The position numbers were made by a program, and so were the translations under genes. Below, piece after piece: positions 45,093-53,236 of a stretch of DNA of 64,000 bases. This DNA comes from CAYWYR01 sp964462685 (GTDB taxonomy: Bacteria; Bacteroidota; Ignavibacteria; Kapaibacteriales; UBA2268), in assembly GCA_964462685.1 (NCBI GenBank), contig CAYWYR010000017.1, positions 8,401 to 72,400 on the forward strand, in the 5' to 3' direction. A model generated the notes under the pieces. That model saw nothing but the letters and a program-made list of their open reading frames with translations. It made no database searches and was not told the origin of the DNA. Within the stretch, counting starts at the first letter, position 1. The number at the start of each line of letters is the position of its first letter.

Positions 45093-45251
45093 AGATCACC
45101 CAAAATCCCGACTTAAGTAATATCTATTTCATATTGAATCTTTCATTGCTTATATTGGCCAATAGAGCCAAAGAAATACAACTTTAGGGTATGTTTTTCG
45201 TAATAATGGTACAGCCTATTTTGGCTTTGAACAGCAAGAAAGGAAGAATAT

Positions 45252-46190
45252 ATGGAAGATAAACTTCAGCTAGAAAAATTTGAAGCTAAGCTTGCCGCAG
45301 GCGAGAAAATAGAACCTAAAGACTGGATGCCTGACGCATATCGCAAGAATCTCGTTCGTATGATGAGCCAGCACGCTCATAGCGAGATAGTAGGTATGCT
45401 GCCAGAAGGCAACTGGATCACTAGAGCCCCTAATCTTAGAAGAAAACTTATCCTACTTGCTAAAGTGCAGGACGAAGCGGGGCACGGGCTTTATCTCTAT
45501 AATGCCGCCGAGACCCTTGGCGTGGATAGAAGCGAGCTTATCGACTCTCTCCATAACGGCACGGCGAAATATTCTAGTATATTCAACTACCCGACTCTTA
45601 GCTGGGCTGATATGGGTGCTGTAGGCTGGCTTGTAGATGGTGCGGCTATGGTAAATCAAGTCTCCCTTATGCGTACTAGCTACGGCCCTTACTCAAGAGC
45701 TATGGTTCGTATCTGTAAAGAAGAAGCCTTCCACAACAGACAAGGCTACGAGCTGATCGCAAGGCTTTGTGCTGGTACCGAAGCCCAAAAGAAAATGGCT
45801 CAGGACGCTCTTGATCGTTGGTGGTGGCCATCACTTATGATGTTTGGCCCATCGGACGGCGAATCAGCTCACACCCAACAAAGTATGAAATGGGGCATAA
45901 AAGTAGAGACAAACGATAATCTCCGCCAGAAATTCATCGACATGACAGTACCTCAGGCAGAAGCGCGCGGGCTTAAAATACCTGATCCCGACCTAAAATG
46001 GAATCCAGAGACAAAGCATTATGACTTTGGCGAAATCCAGTGGGATGAGTTCTGGAATGTGGTTAAAGGTAACGGCCCGATGAACAGAAAAAGAGTCAAA
46101 GACCGTAATAAAGCACATGATAACGGCCAATGGGTAAGAGAGGCGGCAATGGCTTATGCAGCTAAGAAAGCTGCCAAAAAAGCCGCATAA
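45252..46190 (+). CDS. paaA: 1,2-phenylacetyl-CoA epoxidase subunit A
   Basis: The catalytic di-iron subunit of the PaaABCE monooxygenase, which epoxidises the ring of phenylacetyl-CoA. The 312 residues match PaaA closely in length (about 309 in E. coli). The ferritin-like bundle holds AKVQDEAGHGLYLYNAA and KEEAFHNRQGY, which provide the carboxylate and His ligands. A YDFGEIQWDEFWNVVKGNGPMNRKR motif near the end is family-typical. An AGGAA site precedes the ATG. It ends in a terminator and is separated from paaB and paaC by a two-gene PIN module, which is unusual for a stoichiometric complex. No paaD or paaE is visible in the window. Confidence 0.95.
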   Translation: MEDKLQLEKFEAKLAAGEKIEPKDWMPDAYRKNLVRMMSQHAHSEIVGMLPEGNWITRAPNLRRKLILLAKVQDEAGHGLYLYNAAETLGVDRSELIDSLHNGTAKYSSIFNYPTLSWADMGAVGWLVDGAAMVNQVSLMRTSYGPYSRAMVRICKEEAFHNRQGYELIARLCAGTEAQKKMAQDALDRWWWPSLMMFGPSDGESAHTQQSMKWGIKVETNDNLRQKFIDMTVPQAEARGLKIPDPDLKWNPETKHYDFGEIQWDEFWNVVKGNGPMNRKRVKDRNKAHDNGQWVREAAMAYAAKKAAKKAA

Positions 46191-46220
46191 CACTGACGTT
46201 ATCCACAAAACATTACACAT

Positions 46221-46258
46221 AAGCCCTTCGATCATGGAATTGAAGGGCTTGTTTTTTT
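46221..46258 (+). terminator. Rho-independent terminator after paaA
   Basis: Stem AAGCCCTTC (46221-46229) pairs with GAAGGGCTT (46242-46250) and is followed, one base on, by seven T. It should cut off the downstream pair and paaB-paaC from the paaA promoter. Confidence 0.85.
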
Positions 46259-46266
46259 GTTATTAA

Positions 46267-46274
46267 TAAATTTG
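46267..46274 (+). promoter_or_regulatory. Candidate -7 element (TAAATTTG) before the PIN pair
   Basis: TAAATTTG matches TAnnTTTG, the Bacteroidota -7 element, 17 bases before the ATG at 46291. I see no matching -33 element at the expected distance, so this is a weak prediction. It fits with a terminator placed just before it. Confidence 0.2.
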
Positions 46275-46290
46275 CTGTTAATTTATAGCG

Positions 46291-47067
46291 ATGTCCAAAA
46301 CTGCTCATATAGAATTTAGGCTTAACAGTAAATCTACTACACTGACTCTGGATGATTTAGATATTTCTGAATTGAAAGAATATATAGAAGATTTAGAAAG
46401 CTTGGTTTTTCCAGATTCTGTTTCAAAACGTAGCAGACCCAAAATCTCTCTTGAACTTAAGTCAGGATCAATCCGCCAGTTATATAAAATGCCTGAAGAA
46501 TATGTTATGGATTACAACAAAGCTTTAATTAAAGTTCAGTCTGAAGGATCAATATCATCTCTTGGCAAGATAAGGCGGGAAGCTTTTGCTCGATTGCAGA
46601 AACGTGCCGCAGATAATGATTACATCGTGGATATGGGTTCATCATTGGTAAATGGATCAATATTGAGGATAGACTCAAATACCAGCTATTATGATAGGGT
46701 TGATACTTTTCATGAATCATCTTTTTATATTTACGGTAAAGTTTATCAGCAGGGTGGTAAATCCCCTCATATCAATATCGAAACTAAGGAATATGGCAAT
46801 CTTACTGTAACAGCTACTAAAGAACAGATAATCGGAAGTAAAGCAATGTTATATGATAACGCGGGCCTGTTCGTAAAAGGACTGACAAACAGCGATGCAT
46901 CTATTATAAAAGACTTATCATTAATAGATTTTTTGCCTTATAAAAGCTCCGTGGAGCCTGATGAAGGTAGAAGGCTTTTAGGCATAGCGATTTCTAAAAG
47001 CAACAGAGAGCTAAAGGATATTGATATCGATGAAGCCTTAAGGAATATACGAGATTCTTCGATATGA
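46291..47067 (+). CDS. Unknown protein, probable partner (antitoxin-like) of the PIN nuclease
   Basis: A 258-residue protein without signal peptide or membrane helix. Its N-terminus (about 1-60) looks like a small alpha/beta domain; the middle (about 140-190) is beta-rich. The C-terminus (about 225-258, GRRLLGIAISKSNRELKDIDIDEALRNIRDSSI) is charged and helical, like the toxin-binding tails of many antitoxins. It overlaps the PIN gene by four bases (ATGA). I recognise no family. At 258 residues it is much longer than usual VapB-type antitoxins, so it may be a different class of partner. Role inferred only from context. Confidence 0.6.
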   Translation: MSKTAHIEFRLNSKSTTLTLDDLDISELKEYIEDLESLVFPDSVSKRSRPKISLELKSGSIRQLYKMPEEYVMDYNKALIKVQSEGSISSLGKIRREAFARLQKRAADNDYIVDMGSSLVNGSILRIDSNTSYYDRVDTFHESSFYIYGKVYQQGGKSPHINIETKEYGNLTVTATKEQIIGSKAMLYDNAGLFVKGLTNSDASIIKDLSLIDFLPYKSSVEPDEGRRLLGIAISKSNRELKDIDIDEALRNIRDSSI

Positions 47068-47546
47068 ATGATATCAAAAGTGTATTGCTGGATACATCAT
47101 TCTGTATCAGGCTCACCACCCAAAGCGATGAGTTCCATAAGAATGTAGTTGGGTATTACGAATACTTCCTTGAAAAGAATATCGATATGTATCTTTCGAC
47201 TATCGCCCTTAGTGAATATTCCCTATTAGATAATCCGGATATACTAAAGGATATGGGTATATTCAGAATAATCAACTTTGATTATTCTGATGCTAAAATC
47301 GCGGGTTCATATTTTCGATATCTTTATAAATCGGAAGGGTTATCGCAGTTTGGAGCAAGAAGGGTAGTAATTAATGACCTTAAACTCTTTGCCCAAGTTC
47401 ACAATCGCGAAATAGATGCTTATATTACAAAAGATAAAAAGTCCTATTCTAAAATGGCACAGCCATTGATGAAGGACAATATGATAGAGTTTGAATTTGT
47501 AGACCTTGCGATACCTGTTAACGAAAGACTTGGAAAACTTTTCTGA
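47064..47546 (+). CDS. PIN-domain nuclease (toxin-like)
   Basis: A 160-residue PIN-domain protein. The four acidic positions expected for metal-dependent RNA cleavage can be seen: Asp10 in LLDTSF, Glu51 in LSEYS, Asp105 in INDLKLF and Asp124 in ITKDKK. The strand-helix pattern around each is that of VapC-like proteins. It is coupled to the upstream gene by an ATGA overlap and lies 23 bases before paaB. It is longer than a usual VapC (about 130 residues). Toxin activity is inferred from the fold and gene pairing, not shown. Confidence 0.72.
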   Translation: MNDIKSVLLDTSFCIRLTTQSDEFHKNVVGYYEYFLEKNIDMYLSTIALSEYSLLDNPDILKDMGIFRIINFDYSDAKIAGSYFRYLYKSEGLSQFGARRVVINDLKLFAQVHNREIDAYITKDKKSYSKMAQPLMKDNMIEFEFVDLAIPVNERLGKLF

Positions 47547-47569
47547 ATTGATAAAAGATTTTGATAGAT

Positions 47570-47872
47570 ATGAATAGTAACAATGATACACAATGGCCTC
47601 TTTGGGAGGTTTTTGTTCAGCTTAAAACGGGGAAGCCGCATATACATGTAGGCAGTGTCCACGCAACCGACGCCGAACACGCAATCCAGAATTCTCGAGA
47701 TGTGTATGCTAGGCGAGAGAACCCTGCTAGTATATGGGTGGTGGAAAGTGAGTCCATAGCTGCTTCGGCCGCTAGCGATCATGACTCGCTCTTTGATCCT
47801 TCGGACGATAAAGTATATCGCCATCCGCAGTTTTACAAGATTCCGAAAGGGGTAAACACAGATGTCCACTGA
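47570..47872 (+). CDS. paaB: 1,2-phenylacetyl-CoA epoxidase subunit B
   Basis: A small structural subunit of the PaaABCE complex, 100 residues from ATG 47570; a TTG at 47561 would add three. It shows the PaaB core: WPLWEVFVQLKTGKPHIHVGSVHATDAEHA, AIQNSRDVYARRENPASIWVV, and the DPSDDKVYRHPQFYKIPKG tail. It overlaps paaC by 11 bases. It comes right after the PIN gene, so paaBC may now be transcribed from the promoter of that pair. Confidence 0.94.
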   Translation: MNSNNDTQWPLWEVFVQLKTGKPHIHVGSVHATDAEHAIQNSRDVYARRENPASIWVVESESIAASAASDHDSLFDPSDDKVYRHPQFYKIPKGVNTDVH

Positions 47873-48695
47873 CAATTCCAAACCTACAACAGCCATACAC
47901 GAAGATGAGATTGGTTTCAAGAACGATCTGCTGGAAATGACACTTCGCCTGGCTGATGACAGGCTGATACTTGGCCACAGACTATCTGAAACATGTGGGC
48001 ACGGCCCAATTCTAGAAGAGGATATCGCTACTACCAATACTGCGCTCGATCTAGTTGGCCAATCTAAAGCCCTATATGATTACGCAGCAGAGGTAGAGGG
48101 CGTATCAGGAGATTATGAGGAAGACACCAATACACCTGGCGATCAGTACGCGTTCTTCCGAGATGTGCATGATTTCAAGAACATATTACTCGTAGAACAG
48201 CCCAACGATGACTTTGCCCATCAGATGATGAGGCAGTTCTTCTGGGACGCATTCGATTACGCTTTTATGAGAAGGCTTGTAGATAGTTCGGATCAGACTT
48301 ATGCCGCAGTTGCCGCAAAAGCAATCAAAGAAGCGACTTATCACCTCCGCCACAGTGGTCGCTGGATAATAAAGCTGGCCGATGGTACAGAGGAAAGCCA
48401 TAGAAGAATTCAGGAAGCTCTTGAAGATCTATGGATGTACACAGGTGAGCTATTCGAATCAGACGAGCTATACAGCAGACTGCAGGCCAAAGGCATTCTG
48501 CCGGATATGGCCGAGATCAAAGAAGAATGGATAACTACCGTTAAGAAAATCTTTGAAGAAGGTGGCCTGGAGTATCCAGAAGAAGAAGGCTACATGCAGA
48601 CAGGTGGCCGCAAAGGCGTACATACAGAGGAGCTAGGGATGCTGCTTGCTGTGATGCAAAGCCTGCCTCGCTCTATGCCCGACGCGCAGTGGTAA
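47862..48695 (+). CDS. paaC: 1,2-phenylacetyl-CoA epoxidase subunit C
   Basis: The structural, ferritin-like subunit that pairs with PaaA. The 277 residues have LRLADDRLILGHRLSETCGHGPILEEDIA, KEATYHLRHSGRWI and the HTEELGMLLAVMQ...LPDAQW-type ending typical of PaaC. It is slightly longer than E. coli PaaC (about 248). It overlaps paaB and is followed by a terminator. No paaD, paaE, paaG or paaJ gene follows, so the reductase and later pathway steps must be elsewhere. Confidence 0.94.
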   Translation: MSTDNSKPTTAIHEDEIGFKNDLLEMTLRLADDRLILGHRLSETCGHGPILEEDIATTNTALDLVGQSKALYDYAAEVEGVSGDYEEDTNTPGDQYAFFRDVHDFKNILLVEQPNDDFAHQMMRQFFWDAFDYAFMRRLVDSSDQTYAAVAAKAIKEATYHLRHSGRWIIKLADGTEESHRRIQEALEDLWMYTGELFESDELYSRLQAKGILPDMAEIKEEWITTVKKIFEEGGLEYPEEEGYMQTGGRKGVHTEELGMLLAVMQSLPRSMPDAQW

Positions 48696-48718
48696 TATTT
48701 CTTATTTGATAAATTCAC

Positions 48719-48746
48719 AAAGCCCTCCCTAAAAGAGGGCTTTTTT
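48719..48746 (+). terminator. Rho-independent terminator after paaC
   Basis: Stem AAAGCCCTC (48719-48727) and GAGGGCTTT (48735-48743), extended by CAC/GTG, is followed by a T-run. Confidence 0.85.
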
Positions 48747-48818
48747 GTGACTTTTTTCATACATAAGTGTCATTATATATAACCTTTTTTTTCCTTCTCA
48801 CATAAAGCTAAGTAATGT

Positions 48819-51800
48819 ATGCGCCAGCTTGTTTTGTCCTGTGTCTTTATTTTTGCTCTGCTATTTACAGTACAGTTAAACAGCCAGATAATAATATCCG
48901 AGGTCTGCTCCAGCAATAACGTCTCAAGTATTGATAGCTACGGTGATACTCCTGACTGGATAGAGATTTACAATACCTCCAATACTCAGCAAAACTTAAG
49001 CGACTGGTCTATTGCTGACGTAAATGATACCGATCTGGCATGGCAGCTTCCCGATATGATTATCGAGCCTTTTTCATATATGCTGCTTTATGCATCCGGT
49101 AGAGCGCAGAATGGCAGTGAGGCAATCACATTCGAAAGCGACGGATATGGACTGCTGGACTGGAATTCTACTGATGATTCTCCAATAGCTTACCTGCAAC
49201 CCGAAGGAGACTTCAAATTTTCCGCAGTAATCAGAGAGTTTGATAATTTAGCTCGGTGGGGTAATCTTGGAATATTCTTTTCTGAAACTACTGAAAAAGG
49301 TTCCCCTAGGATAGCAATGGTTCAGATGAACTTTAAAGATGAGGTGATCCGTGGGAATTATAACATATTTATGCGGAATCAGCAAAAAACCAACCCCTAT
49401 ACCGATATTGACGTTCATTATAATTTCCCTCCCTTTTGGCATACTGATATAATCGAGAGAAAAGGCGATACGATTTATTTCAGAATTCTAGATGAGCTGG
49501 ATAGATTAATATTTGAAAGGAAGTATCCTAATCCGCAATTTCCCGATTTCGATATCTCGGGATGGGGGAATGGATATGTCGGCGTGATCGTAAATCAAAA
49601 TGTAGGTAGTAACGAACCTATTGAAGGCCTTGCCAAAGCTACATTCGAGCAGTTTGAGCTGAACGGTGAAGCTATGAATGCAAATGATTTCGTTTTTGAT
49701 GAATCCACCTTTTCAGGTGGCTCATCAATCTATAAAGATACCCAGATACACACAGATTTTTCGATTAGAAGAGCCGGGGAAACACTGTTTCTTTTCAAAG
49801 AAAACTCACTTCAGGATTCTTTAGAGATTCCCGAACTAAACCCCGATGAAACCTATGGCAGATCAGAAGGCGATTTACGTGCCTATAGTCTCGGAAGCCT
49901 ACTGATTGAGCCTTCCCCTGGCATTCCAAACACTAACCCGGCAGCCGGCAAAGTATCAACTTTCCAGCCTGATTTGCAGTCTGGATTTTACGAAAACTCT
50001 ATAACTCTAATAAACGAAGAACCAACCGATGATGCTACATACCGATATACTACAAACGGCTCTAAGCCTACCCAAACTTCAGATATCTTTTCAGGTTCAA
50101 TAATAATAGAGGAAAATACCCCGCTTAGAGTAATAGGCTTTCTAGATGATATGATAACCTCCGATGAGTTTGTAGGAACATATTTAATAGGCGAAGAGGA
50201 AAGACTACCTACATGGTGTATCGTAGCCGATAGCAGTGATCTATTCTCTGAATACAATGGGCTGCTAACAGATTTAAGAGGATATGAGATATTTATAGAC
50301 GGCTATGCCGAATCATTTGATGACCAAAAAGTATGGCCTGTTGAATTATCCCTCCAAGGCCAATTATCAAGAACTTTCCCTCAAAAAAGCATACAGATCG
50401 AGACTAGAAGTTCATTGGGCAACGAATATTTCGGGGAAGACTTTTTTGATGACGGATTCGATAAACACACGGATTTAGTACTCAGAAACCACAACTCTGG
50501 GTGGCCTTTTTATTTGATTCCAAATCATTTAGCCCATCTTACATTCCAGAACTTGAACATACTAAATACCGAATTTGAACCAGTTGTCAAATATCTCAAC
50601 GGCGTACCACAAGGGATAATGACTTTGACAGACAGGGTAAACAGAAGATATATATCGGAACTTTACGATATAGACAAAGACAAAATCTTATTTGTAAGCG
50701 ATAGCAGTGCCGCACCTGAAAACCAATCTCAGTTTTCCAAACTCATACCGGAAATACTAGCACTTGATCTTGAGGATTACGGTAATGAAGATTGGAACTC
50801 TACTATCAATGTGAGTAATTTTCATGATTATATCATCGCAAATACTTATTCAATAAATGTAGATTGGCCGTGGAAAAATATAAAATTATTCAGATCTGAA
50901 GAGTATGATAATAATAGGATCAATTTCATACTCTCGGATATGGATTTCTCTATGGGTTATCAAACTGAAAGTCACCATAATAATCTGGATTTTCTCGGGA
51001 ATGAGTATAAGCTAAGTGTGATATTTACTCATCTTTTCAAATCCGAAGGATTCAGAAATGATTTCATCAATCGATATTGCGATCTTCTGGCCACCGAACT
51101 AAGGCCAGGCAAAGCAACAGCTATACTTGACTCGCTCGTAAATCTATATGAGCCTCATATAGATTGGCATAGAAGTATATGGCCTGAATCTGCTCAAAAC
51201 TGGACAGAAGGAACACAAGCCACTAAGGAATTTACAGAAAACAGAAATTACTGGATTTATGAGCATCTAATGGGTGAGTTTGATTTGCCTGGGCGATCCT
51301 ATGTAAGGCTTTCCTCCAGCCATCCTGGCAATAGCCAAATCAGGTTTTCTGGCTTAACACATCGCCAGTTCCCATGGGCCGCTGAATATATGCAGGGTGT
51401 ACCGATCACTCTGGAAGCTATACCATCGGAAGGTTATAGGTTCGTAAGGTGGGAACAGGACTATATATCCGGTGGGGCGAGTACTGAAATCATATTAGAT
51501 AAGGCTGCTACAGATATCACAGCTATCTTCGAAAGGATAAAAACCACTGAACCTATAGATCGATCCCCTGTAATTAGCGAAATAATGTATGCAGCACCTC
51601 AGGATAATGATACCGGCGATTGGATCGAAATCTATAACCCTTCTAATCTTGCTATTGATGTATCTGGATGGTCGATTACAGATGACAGAGAGAAAGAACC
51701 TATGGTATTCCCTCAGGGAACTGAGATATCAGGTTATGGCTTTTTGATTTTGGCTGACAATGAAGAAAGCTTTACCGAACAATATAGCATCACTGAGAAA

Positions 51801-52316
51801 ATGATACTTTTGCCAGATATACCTTTTGGCCTGTCCCGCAATGGCGACCAGATACTACTCATGAATAGTGAGGGAGAGCTTGTTGATTCTCTTATATACG
51901 AAGTAGGAACATCTGATTGGCCAGACGCAAATAGAAACGGCCGCTCGATTGTTTTAATTAACTGGTCTAGCGATAATACCTTAGGTGTTAACTGGGAACG
52001 CTCCACAATAGAAATGGGTTCGCCTGGGGATGCCATATATTCTTATGTGCCAAAAGAAGAACAAGATGATTTTTTCGGGCATAGAAGTATCCAAATATCA
52101 AAATCAGAAGGTGAATTGGATTTATCTAAATTCACAGATAACCCTAATATTATTGAGTATGCTTTTGTGCAATTAATCGGTAGGGTAATATTCTCTGAAA
52201 AAGGTAGCACAATTGATCTGACTAAGCTGAACCCGGCAATTTATTTAACAAGAATAGAAGTTGAAGTTGAGCAAGGTTACGGCTTTGAATATATTATGCT
52301 CAATGTAACAGAATAA
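48819..52316 (+). CDS. Large exported CotH-kinase / lamin-tail-domain protein
   Basis: A 1165-residue protein with a signal peptide (RQLVLSCVFIFALLFTVQLNSQ). A lamin-tail domain (about 24-130: IIISEVCSSNN...PDWIEIYNTSN) is followed by an uncharacterised beta region, a chitobiase-like segment (about 385-450, YRYTTNGSKPTQTS) and a CotH-type kinase domain (about 470-820) with SDMDFSMGY near residue 707, matching the metal-binding motif of the CotH family. A second lamin-tail domain (about 918-1070) and a C-terminal domain resembling a divergent T9SS sorting signal follow. CotH proteins phosphorylate spore-coat or surface proteins, so a surface-protein kinase is plausible but unproven. Alternative: structural protein only. 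Confidence 0.82.
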   Translation: MRQLVLSCVFIFALLFTVQLNSQIIISEVCSSNNVSSIDSYGDTPDWIEIYNTSNTQQNLSDWSIADVNDTDLAWQLPDMIIEPFSYMLLYASGRAQNGSEAITFESDGYGLLDWNSTDDSPIAYLQPEGDFKFSAVIREFDNLARWGNLGIFFSETTEKGSPRIAMVQMNFKDEVIRGNYNIFMRNQQKTNPYTDIDVHYNFPPFWHTDIIERKGDTIYFRILDELDRLIFERKYPNPQFPDFDISGWGNGYVGVIVNQNVGSNEPIEGLAKATFEQFELNGEAMNANDFVFDESTFSGGSSIYKDTQIHTDFSIRRAGETLFLFKENSLQDSLEIPELNPDETYGRSEGDLRAYSLGSLLIEPSPGIPNTNPAAGKVSTFQPDLQSGFYENSITLINEEPTDDATYRYTTNGSKPTQTSDIFSGSIIIEENTPLRVIGFLDDMITSDEFVGTYLIGEEERLPTWCIVADSSDLFSEYNGLLTDLRGYEIFIDGYAESFDDQKVWPVELSLQGQLSRTFPQKSIQIETRSSLGNEYFGEDFFDDGFDKHTDLVLRNHNSGWPFYLIPNHLAHLTFQNLNILNTEFEPVVKYLNGVPQGIMTLTDRVNRRYISELYDIDKDKILFVSDSSAAPENQSQFSKLIPEILALDLEDYGNEDWNSTINVSNFHDYIIANTYSINVDWPWKNIKLFRSEEYDNNRINFILSDMDFSMGYQTESHHNNLDFLGNEYKLSVIFTHLFKSEGFRNDFINRYCDLLATELRPGKATAILDSLVNLYEPHIDWHRSIWPESAQNWTEGTQATKEFTENRNYWIYEHLMGEFDLPGRSYVRLSSSHPGNSQIRFSGLTHRQFPWAAEYMQGVPITLEAIPSEGYRFVRWEQDYISGGASTEIILDKAATDITAIFERIKTTEPIDRSPVISEIMYAAPQDNDTGDWIEIYNPSNLAIDVSGWSITDDREKEPMVFPQGTEISGYGFLILADNEESFTEQYSITEKMILLPDIPFGLSRNGDQILLMNSEGELVDSLIYEVGTSDWPDANRNGRSIVLINWSSDNTLGVNWERSTIEMGSPGDAIYSYVPKEEQDDFFGHRSIQISKSEGELDLSKFTDNPNIIEYAFVQLIGRVIFSEKGSTIDLTKLNPAIYLTRIEVEVEQGYGFEYIMLNVTE

Positions 52317-52330
52317 TATCTTAAATATAG

Positions 52331-53209
52331 CTATTTGCCAAAGCCCTGCCTGATCTTGAAAGCTAAAGATGTATCCTCGGCTGCGGTATCGACTATAGAG
52401 CTAATAGAGGCTGGCTGTCCGCGCTTTATTATCTCATTGATAAAATAACTGCGCTTCATATTCCACTTCTTTTCGAATATGTGCTTACCGGGATTGCTTT
52501 TTATTTTGCCTGTAGATTTTGAACCGAAATGATAGACTAAACTGTCGCCCGCGCCGATCAGTTTTCTCACACCAGCACTATAAAGCTTCATCGTAAAGTC
52601 AGGATCTGAGCCAAACCCAGGGTGGTATTCGGTACTCATCCCCCCAACGGTATCCCATAGTTTTTTGCTTATCATATTGGGTGGCCATGTAGAGCCCAGC
52701 CAGTCTTCCCGTGTTAAAGATCTAAACTCTTTTAGTAACCTGCTTTTTTGAAAATTCTCCGCTGTATCACCATAATCCCCAAATACTACAGACGGGTTTC
52801 CTGTATCGTGAGGTTCGATCATTGTGGAAGATACCATCATCGGCTCCCCTAATTCCTGGGCTTTATCCATGAGCTTCGTATCCCATCCAGGCAAGGGGTA
52901 CATATCATCATTCATGTAAATAAGATAATCGGCTTTTGCATAATGGCGGGCCAGGTTTAAGGCATAGCAGATACCGATATTGGTTTTGCTGTGCAGTATG
53001 GTAATTGATTCCTCATTCAAGCTCTGGAGATAATCAAGACTACCGTCGGAGCCTTCGTTTAAAATAAATACTTTTTCAGCGAGCGATCTTGAATTTTCCT
53101 TTAGCCCTTCATAGCAGATTTTGAGATATGCCAGATTGTTCCAGGAAGGGATCATAACCGAATACTTATACTTATCAAGCCGGGATTCTTGTATTAATTG
53201 AATATCCAT
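52331..53209 (-). CDS. Family 2 glycosyltransferase
   Basis: A GT2 (GT-A fold) enzyme of 292 residues that transfers a sugar from a nucleotide donor. It has YSVMIPSWNN at the start, the NDDM metal/donor motif near residue 100, and GGMSTEYHPGFGSDPDFTMKL in the acceptor region. No membrane helix is seen. It is likely used in envelope polysaccharide or protein glycosylation. It lies 27 bases after the GlmM-type gene on the same strand and converges with the CotH gene. The sugar specificity is unknown. Confidence 0.86.
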   Translation of the reverse strand: MDIQLIQESRLDKYKYSVMIPSWNNLAYLKICYEGLKENSRSLAEKVFILNEGSDGSLDYLQSLNEESITILHSKTNIGICYALNLARHYAKADYLIYMNDDMYPLPGWDTKLMDKAQELGEPMMVSSTMIEPHDTGNPSVVFGDYGDTAENFQKSRLLKEFRSLTREDWLGSTWPPNMISKKLWDTVGGMSTEYHPGFGSDPDFTMKLYSAGVRKLIGAGDSLVYHFGSKSTGKIKSNPGKHIFEKKWNMKRSYFINEIIKRGQPASISSIVDTAAEDTSLAFKIRQGFGK

Positions 53210-53236
53210 AAATTAAATATAAATCAGAAAAAAATC

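Noticed and set aside
47444..48037. 197-codon minus-strand frame over the PIN gene, paaB and paaC
   Set aside because: Antisense to three well-supported sense genes. No motif recognised.
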